Source: Rhodoferax sp.
GTDB lineage: Bacteria; Pseudomonadota; Gammaproteobacteria; Burkholderiales; Burkholderiaceae_C
Direction: 5' to 3'
Length of the DNA stretch: 64,000 nucleotides
NCBI RefSeq assembly: GCF_030646845.1
Contig: NZ_JAUSLE010000009.1
Location: forward strand, 1 to 64,000
The translations under genes and the position numbers were made by a program. Shown here in pieces: positions 58,573 through 64,000 of the stretch (the first letter of the stretch is position 1; every line of letters starts with the position of its first letter). The notes below the pieces were generated by a model that was given only the letters and a program-made list of their open reading frames with translations, ran no database searches and was not told where the DNA came from.

Positions 58573-59205
58573 ATGATTCGAATCGCCATTGTTGACGACC
58601 ATGCCATGGTTCGCGCCGGGTTGCGCCAATTTTTTGCCGATCAAATGGACTTCTCCGTGGTAGCCGAAGCGGCAAACGGTCGCGAGGCGCTTGACATCGC
58701 GCGCAAGGGGGAGATCGATGTAATCGTCATGGACATCTCCATGCCGGACCAAAGCGGTGTCGATGCGCTGGTAGCCATCAGAGCCCGCGCCCCCGATCTG
58801 CCGGTACTGATCCTGAGCGGGTTCCCGGAAGAGCATTACGCCACAACGTTGCTGCGCCAGGGCGCCAGCGGCTATCTGAACAAGGACTGCGACCCGGAAG
58901 AAATCGTCAAGGCGATCCGAACGGTCTGTCGGGGCCGAAAATACATCACTGCGGGCGTGGCCGAGCGGCTGGCGGAGGGGTTGAGCGGGGGTGGCGACAT
59001 GCCGCTTCATGAACATCTTTCCGAGCGCGAGTTGCAGGTATTCCTGCGACTGGCCAAGGGCGAAACCATCGGCCACATGGCCGTCAGCATGTCGCTCAGC
59101 GTCAAAACGGTCAGCACCTATCGCACCCGTGTGATGGAGAAGATGAAACTCGAATCAAACAGCGACCTGACCTATTACGCACTAAAAAACGGCTTGATTC
59201 AGTAG
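58573..59205 (+). CDS. NarL/LuxR family response regulator
   Basis: A 210-residue regulator: receiver domain with the acidic pair in AIVDDHAMVRAG, the phosphorylated Asp in VIVMDISMPDQSG and the Lys in GYLNKDCDPEE, followed by a LuxR-type helix-turn-helix (LSERELQVFLRLAKGETIGHMAVSMSLSVKTVSTYR). Its divergent neighbour is the CHASE3 kinase with a HisKA_3 domain, the class that pairs with NarL regulators. Target genes unknown. Confidence 0.92.
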   Translation: MIRIAIVDDHAMVRAGLRQFFADQMDFSVVAEAANGREALDIARKGEIDVIVMDISMPDQSGVDALVAIRARAPDLPVLILSGFPEEHYATTLLRQGASGYLNKDCDPEEIVKAIRTVCRGRKYITAGVAERLAEGLSGGGDMPLHEHLSERELQVFLRLAKGETIGHMAVSMSLSVKTVSTYRTRVMEKMKLESNSDLTYYALKNGLIQ

Positions 59206-59211
59206 GCACGC

Positions 59212-59613
59212 TCAGACCAATGCGCCGTGCCCGGTTTCGCCGGCTGCCAGCCGGCCACAATACACGATCAACGCATCTATCTCGTTTGACTTGTCGAATA
59301 CTTTGTCCGCACCCAGTTCCAGACATTTTCGTCGAATATCCTGCGTGGCGTAGTTGCTCAGCACCACCACGTTGTGACGTTCTGCCAACCCGTTCATGGC
59401 CCTGAGCACACCCAGGCCAGAGCCACGTTTCAGGAAGATGTCGACGATCACCAGATCGACATGACTGCCCGGCTGCGTGAGCCACTGCACAGCGGTCAAC
59501 TCGTCCTCGGCCGTCCCCACCACCTCGACCGGCACGAGTTCCTCCAGCGCGGCGATCAGGCTTTCGCGAATGACAGGGTTGTCTTCAACGATATAGGTCT
59601 TGAGCTGGGGCAT
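59212..59613 (-). CDS. Stand-alone receiver domain protein (CheY-like)
   Basis: A 133-residue receiver without output domain: YIVEDNPVIRESL (acidic residues), LVIVDIFLKRGSGLGVL (Asp to be phosphorylated), VVVLSNYA (Ser at the Thr position) and KVFDKSNE (Lys). It converges with the NarL-type regulator, their stops 6 bases apart, so it may be a phosphate sink or an adaptor in the same system. That link is only by location. Confidence 0.87.
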   Translation of the reverse strand: MPQLKTYIVEDNPVIRESLIAALEELVPVEVVGTAEDELTAVQWLTQPGSHVDLVIVDIFLKRGSGLGVLRAMNGLAERHNVVVLSNYATQDIRRKCLELGADKVFDKSNEIDALIVYCGRLAAGETGHGALV

Positions 59614-59879
59614 GAAATTGCAGTGCTTCTGAAGAAACCGGCGGCTGAGTTTTCAATCCTGCAAGGCAGCAATGGTCATTGCCGAGACAATTGGTCGCTG
59701 GTGGAATGCAAGGCATGGATAAGACATAAAAACTTGACCTGAGTATGCCTTCGATATGCCGGTCAGGCGATTGTTCGCCAGCGCGTCTGCTTGTCAGACA
59801 ATTCCTACGCCGCCTGACTTTTGTGCATCACCAGTGGCCGGCGCCGGCTATGGCAGACAACGTTCCGGTACCATTCAGC

Positions 59880-60635
59880 ATGACTCAACATCTCTACATC
59901 CTCACTGGCGCGTCACGTGGCATGGGGCTGGCCATGGCAGAGCAACTTCTGTCAGCCAATCACTTTGTACTTTGCATTTCCCGCCATACGAACGACGCCC
60001 TGGCAGCCCATGCTGTCAAGGTGGGCCGTCAACTTGAACAATGGCCACTGGATCTGGAACGCAGTGTCGAGGCTGCGGCCACGTTGGCACAGTGGTTGAA
60101 CCGCTGCAAGACGGGTTCATTTGCCAGCGCAACGCTCATCAACAATGCGGGCGCCATACCCCGTATTGCGCCACTGAGTGCGTCTGATCCTGGCGATCTG
60201 GCCCGGGCACTGCGCGTGGGCCTGGAAGCTCCCCTGCTGCTCACCGCAGCGTTTTTGGGCGCGACGGAACCATGGAACATACCGCGCAAAGTGCTCAACA
60301 TTTCGTCCGGACTGGGCCGCCGAGCCATGGCCTCACAGGCTGCCTATTGCGCTGCCAAGGCTGGTATGGACCACTTCACCCGCTGTCTCGTGCTGGACGA
60401 AGCACTCAAACCCAACGGCGCAAAAGCCTGCTCGCTCGCACCGGGCGTGATCGATACCGACATGCAGGTACAGCTGCGCCATGCCGACGCGGCGGATTTT
60501 CCGGATCAGGGGAGTTTTGTTGCCCTCAAGGCCAACAGCCAGCTGGCATCGCCGGCCGACGCAGCGGCGCAGGTGCTCGCCTACCTTGCGCGACCGGACT
60601 TTGGCCGCAACCCGATTGGCGACGTACGCGACTGA
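59880..60635 (+). CDS. SDR family oxidoreductase
   Basis: A 251-residue short-chain dehydrogenase/reductase: TGASRGMGLAMAEQL for cofactor binding, NNAG, Ser in LNISSGLGRRA and catalytic YCAAK. The C-terminal part (SLAPGVIDTDMQVQLRHAD) resembles sepiapterin-reductase/benzil-reductase-type SDRs, such as yeast-like IRC24 proteins. ATG 59880 (MTQHLYILTG) is chosen; MADNV at 59850 is another start. Substrate unknown. It precedes the thiolase by 139 bases. Confidence 0.82.
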   Translation: MTQHLYILTGASRGMGLAMAEQLLSANHFVLCISRHTNDALAAHAVKVGRQLEQWPLDLERSVEAAATLAQWLNRCKTGSFASATLINNAGAIPRIAPLSASDPGDLARALRVGLEAPLLLTAAFLGATEPWNIPRKVLNISSGLGRRAMASQAAYCAAKAGMDHFTRCLVLDEALKPNGAKACSLAPGVIDTDMQVQLRHADAADFPDQGSFVALKANSQLASPADAAAQVLAYLARPDFGRNPIGDVRD

Positions 60636-60774
60636 CAGCCCGACCGGCAATCAATGCAGAAGGTGCGGCTTGGGTGGCCCTGCTTTCGAGGCAAATGATC
60701 AGTAAGATCTCGCTATCCGTTTTGTCGCACATTGTGCGAAGGTTTCTACACATTTATCACTTTAGGAGATTGCC

Positions 60775-61962
60775 ATGGGTCGTGAAGTTGTTGTGGTCAG
60801 CGGTGTGCGCACCGCCATTGGCACCTATGGCGGCAGCCTGAAGGATGTTCCGCCCACCGAGCTGGCCGCTCAGGTCGTGCGTGAGTCACTGGCACGAGCC
60901 CATGTGGCCGGCGCCGATGTCGGTCATGTGGTGTTTGGCCATGTGGTCAATACCGAGCCGAAGGACATGTACCTCTCGCGCGTGGCAGCAGTGAACGGCG
61001 GATGCGCTGAGGGCACGCCGGCGTTCAACGTCAACCGGCTGTGCGGCTCAGGCCTGCAGGCCATCATTTCGGCCAGCCAGTCCATTTTGCTGGGCGACAC
61101 CGACATCGCCATCGGCGGCGGTGCCGAAAACATGAGCCGTGGCCCCTACGCCAGCCTCACGGCCCGCTGGGGGGCTCGCATGGGCGATACGAAGATGGTC
61201 GACATGGTGGTTGGCGCATTGCACGACCCCTTCCACACCATTCATATGGGCGTGACCGCCGAAAACATCGCCGCCAAGTGGGGCATCAGCCGTGAAGACC
61301 AGGATGCACTGGCAGTCGAAAGCCATAACCGGGCACAGCGCGCGACCGAAGCCGGTTACTTCAAGGACCAGATCGTGCCGGTCATGCTCAAGAGCAAGAA
61401 GGGCGAAGTCGCCTACACGACCGACGAGCACTTCCGCGCCAACTGCACCCTGGCCGACATGGCCAAGCTAAAACCTGTATTCATCAAGGAAAACGGCACG
61501 GTGACGGCCGGCAACGCCTCGGGCATCAACGACGCCGCAGCCGCCGTGGTGCTGATGGAGGCCGGCACTGCCAAGGCGCGAGGCCTGAAGCCGCTCGCGC
61601 GCCTGGTGGCCTACGCCCATGCTGGCGTGGACCCTAAATACATGGGTATTGGGCCGGTCCCTGCCACGCAAAAGGCATTGCAGAAGGCAGGACTCACCGT
61701 GAACGACCTTGACGTGATTGAGGCCAATGAAGCCTTTGCCGCACAAGCCTGTGCCGTCACGCGTGACTTGGGGCTGGACCCGGCCAAGGTCAACCCGAAC
61801 GGTTCAGGCATCTCGCTGGGTCACCCCATTGGCGCCACCGGCGCGCTCATCACCGTCAAAGCGCTGTACGAACTGGAACGTGTGGGCGGCCGTTACGCGC
61901 TGGTCACCATGTGCATTGGTGGCGGTCAGGGCATTGCCGCCATTTTTGAACGCGTTTCCTGA
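60775..61962 (+). CDS. bktB: Beta-ketothiolase / acetyl-CoA acetyltransferase (BktB-like)
   Basis: A 395-residue thiolase. It begins [24 protein letters not shown] and closely follows Cupriavidus BktB along its length. The nucleophile Cys90 is in NRLCGSG; the other active-site residues are in [17 protein letters not shown] and CIGGGQG. BktB condenses acetyl-CoA with propionyl-CoA or acetyl-CoA and supplies PHA precursors; it can also run in the thiolytic direction. TTTAGGAGATTGCC precedes the ATG. No phaB or phaC is next to it. Confidence 0.9.
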   Translation: MGREVVVVSGVRTAIGTYGGSLKDVPPTELAAQVVRESLARAHVAGADVGHVVFGHVVNTEPKDMYLSRVAAVNGGCAEGTPAFNVNRLCGSGLQAIISASQSILLGDTDIAIGGGAENMSRGPYASLTARWGARMGDTKMVDMVVGALHDPFHTIHMGVTAENIAAKWGISREDQDALAVESHNRAQRATEAGYFKDQIVPVMLKSKKGEVAYTTDEHFRANCTLADMAKLKPVFIKENGTVTAGNASGINDAAAAVVLMEAGTAKARGLKPLARLVAYAHAGVDPKYMGIGPVPATQKALQKAGLTVNDLDVIEANEAFAAQACAVTRDLGLDPAKVNPNGSGISLGHPIGATGALITVKALYELERVGGRYALVTMCIGGGQGIAAIFERVS

Positions 61963-61990
61963 TCTCGACGACGGCAGCCGGAGCCGGACC

Positions 61991-63913
61991 ATGACGATTC
62001 ACAAGCACTGGAGTCTGGGCGCCAAGCTGGCGCTGGTGGGCGCGCCCTTCCTGCTGCTTGCCTTGCTGTCAACGGCTGCCACGCTTTGGGTGTCCTGGCA
62101 ACTTGACGGCGGCGCTGCCGCCGTCAATGAGGCCGGCCGGATGCGGATGCAGTCCTACAGAATGTCCTTGTCCATTGGCACGGGCGAGACCAGTGCACTG
62201 GCTGAACAAGTCATGGAATTTGACCAGAGTCTGGCCGTACTGAGAAGTGGTGACCCTGAGCGTCCGCTGTTTGTGCCTTGGGACGACACCGTGCGCGCAC
62301 GGTTCGAGACGGTCGAAAAAGACTGGGCGAGCTTCCGGTCGCGCTGGATTGACACGAAGCCAAGCAGTGTGCGTGATTTGCGCTCCGACACGGTCGCCTT
62401 CTCGTCGCACATCAATGCCCTGGTCACGGCCATTGAGTCCCATATGGCTCACTGGACTGCCATGCTTCACTTGCTGCAGATGACCATGCTGGCGATGGCC
62501 ATTCTGGGCGCGGCAGTGGTGCTGTTCACAGGGTATCTTTTTGTTCTGGAACCGGTGGGTCAGCTCAAGCAGGCGATTGACAAGATCCAGCTCGGTGATC
62601 TTGGCGCCCGCGTGGAACGGGTGACCAGTGATGAGTTCGGCACGCTGGCTGACGGGTTTAACGGCATGGCAGAGCACCTGCAGTCCATGTACCGCCATCT
62701 GGAACGCAAAGTGGCGGAAAAAACCGCTCAACTCGAAGAGAAACATGAGCGACTGGAGAGCCTGTACGAGGTAACGGCCCTGGTCGCGAAAGCCACCTCG
62801 CTGGACGAACTGGCTCAGGGTTTTGTAAAAAGCATCACCCGGATTGCCCACGCCGATGGGGTCGCTTTGCGTTGGTCGGACCAGGCCAACCAGCGCTACC
62901 TGATGCTGGCGGCCCATGGCCTGCCAAACTCCATGGTGGACGCCGAGCTATGTATTGACAAAGGAGACTGCCATTGCGGAGCAGTATTTCCCGAGGCGGG
63001 ATTGCGGGTTATTCCCATCCAGTCGATGGTGGAGCCGTCACTGCAGCATTGTGCAAAAGCCGGCTTTGAAACCGTGGTCAACATCCCCGTGCGTCTGCAC
63101 GAACGGCCAATGGGAGAAGTGGACCTGTTCTTTCATGCCAGAGTCAACCCTTCACCAGCGGAGCGGTCTCTCCTGGAAGCACTCAGCAGCCATCTGGCCG
63201 GCGCCATGGAGAATCTGCGTCTCAATGCGCTGGAGAAAGAAGCGGCCGTATCGCAAGAGCGGCATTTGCTGGCGCGGGAGTTGCACGACTCGATCGCCCA
63301 GTCGCTGGCGTTCCTCAAGATTCAGGTGCAGCTGATGCGCGACGCAGTGCAGTCCGGCAATTCGGCAGAAATCAAACAGGTACTGGAAGAAATTGACGCC
63401 GGGGTGCGCGAGAGCTACGGCGACGTGCGCGAGTTGCTCATCCACTTCCGTACCCGCACCAACACCGAAGACATTGAACCAGCGCTGGCCACGACCCTGC
63501 GAAAATTTGAACACCAAAGCGGCATGAAAGCGTCACTGACCATGCAGGGACAGGGCATGCCCCTGTCTCCAGACCTGCAAATTCAGGTACTGCACATTGT
63601 TCAGGAAGCATTGTCCAATGCCCGAAAACACGCCCGGGCGTCGCAAGTCTGGCTTGATGTGCAGCAGCAACCCGCATGGCGCTTTGAGGTGCGCGACGAC
63701 GGCGTCGGTTTTCAACCCAACAACGATCAGCTCGACGAAACCCATGTGGGTCTTCGTATCATGACCGAGCGTGCCCAGCGCATTGGCGCCGATCTGGACA
63801 TCATCTCAACCCCGGGTCATGGCAGCTCCATCATTCTTACTTTGCCACTACCGGCCCACCCCATGCCCATGACCTCGCCAGTCACGCGCGATTCTGGCGC
63901 TGTCGCAGCATGA
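61991..63913 (+). CDS. NarX-like sensor histidine kinase
   Basis: A 640-residue membrane kinase. A first helix (LALVGAPFLLLALLSTAATLWVS), a periplasmic four-helix sensor with the NarX/NarQ P-box-like motif EAGRMRMQSYRMSL, a second helix (LAMAILGAAVVLFTGYLFV), HAMP, a GAF-like domain with a Cys-rich spot (DKGDCHCGAVF), HisKA_3 with the His in LARELHDSIAQSLAFLK, and HATPase (EVRDDGVGFQ). The P-box suggests nitrate or nitrite as ligand. ATG 61991 replaces the early track start. The regulator gene overlaps its end. Confidence 0.87.
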   Translation: MTIHKHWSLGAKLALVGAPFLLLALLSTAATLWVSWQLDGGAAAVNEAGRMRMQSYRMSLSIGTGETSALAEQVMEFDQSLAVLRSGDPERPLFVPWDDTVRARFETVEKDWASFRSRWIDTKPSSVRDLRSDTVAFSSHINALVTAIESHMAHWTAMLHLLQMTMLAMAILGAAVVLFTGYLFVLEPVGQLKQAIDKIQLGDLGARVERVTSDEFGTLADGFNGMAEHLQSMYRHLERKVAEKTAQLEEKHERLESLYEVTALVAKATSLDELAQGFVKSITRIAHADGVALRWSDQANQRYLMLAAHGLPNSMVDAELCIDKGDCHCGAVFPEAGLRVIPIQSMVEPSLQHCAKAGFETVVNIPVRLHERPMGEVDLFFHARVNPSPAERSLLEALSSHLAGAMENLRLNALEKEAAVSQERHLLARELHDSIAQSLAFLKIQVQLMRDAVQSGNSAEIKQVLEEIDAGVRESYGDVRELLIHFRTRTNTEDIEPALATTLRKFEHQSGMKASLTMQGQGMPLSPDLQIQVLHIVQEALSNARKHARASQVWLDVQQQPAWRFEVRDDGVGFQPNNDQLDETHVGLRIMTERAQRIGADLDIISTPGHGSSIILTLPLPAHPMPMTSPVTRDSGAVAA

Positions 63914-64000
63914 ACCCTGTCGTGCGGGACGCCAATCTGCCCCCCATCCGGATTCTGGTGGTGGACGACCACACCCTGTTTCGGCGCGGCTTGACGGCGC
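63910..64000 (+). CDS. NarL-like response regulator, N-terminal fragment (cut by window end)
   Basis: Thirty codons of a receiver domain are visible: IRILVVDDHTLFRRGLTA, with the acidic pair DD near residue 19. The ATG overlaps the NarX-like kinase stop (ATGA), so the two form one operon and a two-component pair. The rest of the gene is beyond the window. Confidence 0.85.
   Translation, partial: MNPVVRDANLPPIRILVVDDHTLFRRGLTA

Noticed and set aside
1-64000. CRISPR arrays, tRNA and rRNA genes
   Set aside because: No regularly spaced repeats, and no tRNA- or rRNA-like sequence was noticed on reading; a tool-based scan was not possible.

Overview
The window looks like a chromosomal segment of a betaproteobacterium in the Burkholderiales, most likely the Comamonadaceae (Rhodoferax/Polaromonas/Acidovorax-like). 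The signs are high-GC coding sequence, a compact paa operon with a TetR regulator and its own branched-chain-type ABC transporter, a Cupriavidus-like BktB thiolase, and many small stress proteins typical of that order. This is inference from gene content; no search was run.

Region 1 (1-4429) is mobile. It starts with the end of a tyrosine recombinase and a frameshifted IS91-type transposase. Next comes a short integron gene-cassette array with no integron integrase in view: an attC-like site (1619-1702), a P-loop kinase-like cassette gene whose stop codon lies in an attC core heptamer, an IS1111-type (IS110 family) element sitting between the two halves of that second attC, and a carboxymuconolactone-decarboxylase-like cassette gene. 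The IS110 element carries a non-coding end that may encode its guide (bridge/seek) RNA.

Region 2 (4475-17650) holds lipid and aromatic catabolism: a divergent SDR dehydrogenase and Nudix hydrolase, then paaI-paaK-paaABCDE-tetR and a five-function ABC importer in which the LivM-type permease and LivG-type ATPase are fused in one ORF. A 16-bp palindrome ahead of paaI is the likely operator. Together these genes would import an aromatic acid, activate it to the CoA thioester and epoxidise the ring. The later steps (PaaG, PaaZ, PaaF, PaaH, PaaJ) are not in the window.

Region 3 (17671-28924) is housekeeping and miscellaneous: glutathione-dependent formaldehyde oxidation (adhC, fghA), a DusC-like tRNA-dihydrouridine synthase, a cyclic-nucleotide-binding protein, an HD-GYP protein, a DUF808 membrane protein, a KASIII-like synthase, a GNAT acetyltransferase, a fasciclin protein and an indole/phenylpyruvate decarboxylase.

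Region 4 (29357-59613) is rich in stress, envelope and signalling genes: a 19-cysteine copper-storage-like protein, two CsbD proteins, a BON lipoprotein, an ElaB/YqjD-like protein, a DUF1328 protein, and two copies of a collagen-like lipoprotein plus DUF3309 gene pair. Among these lie a quinone-reductase/UbiA fusion, a diguanylate cyclase, a tryptophanase, a five-haem cytochrome c, a hybrid histidine kinase, a 2895-residue cyclic beta-1,2-glucan synthase, fumC, and a CHASE3 kinase/NarL regulator pair with an extra receiver-only protein.

Region 5 (59880-64000) has an SDR, a bktB-like thiolase and a NarX-like kinase followed by a NarL-like regulator cut by the window end. No rRNA, tRNA or CRISPR array was seen.
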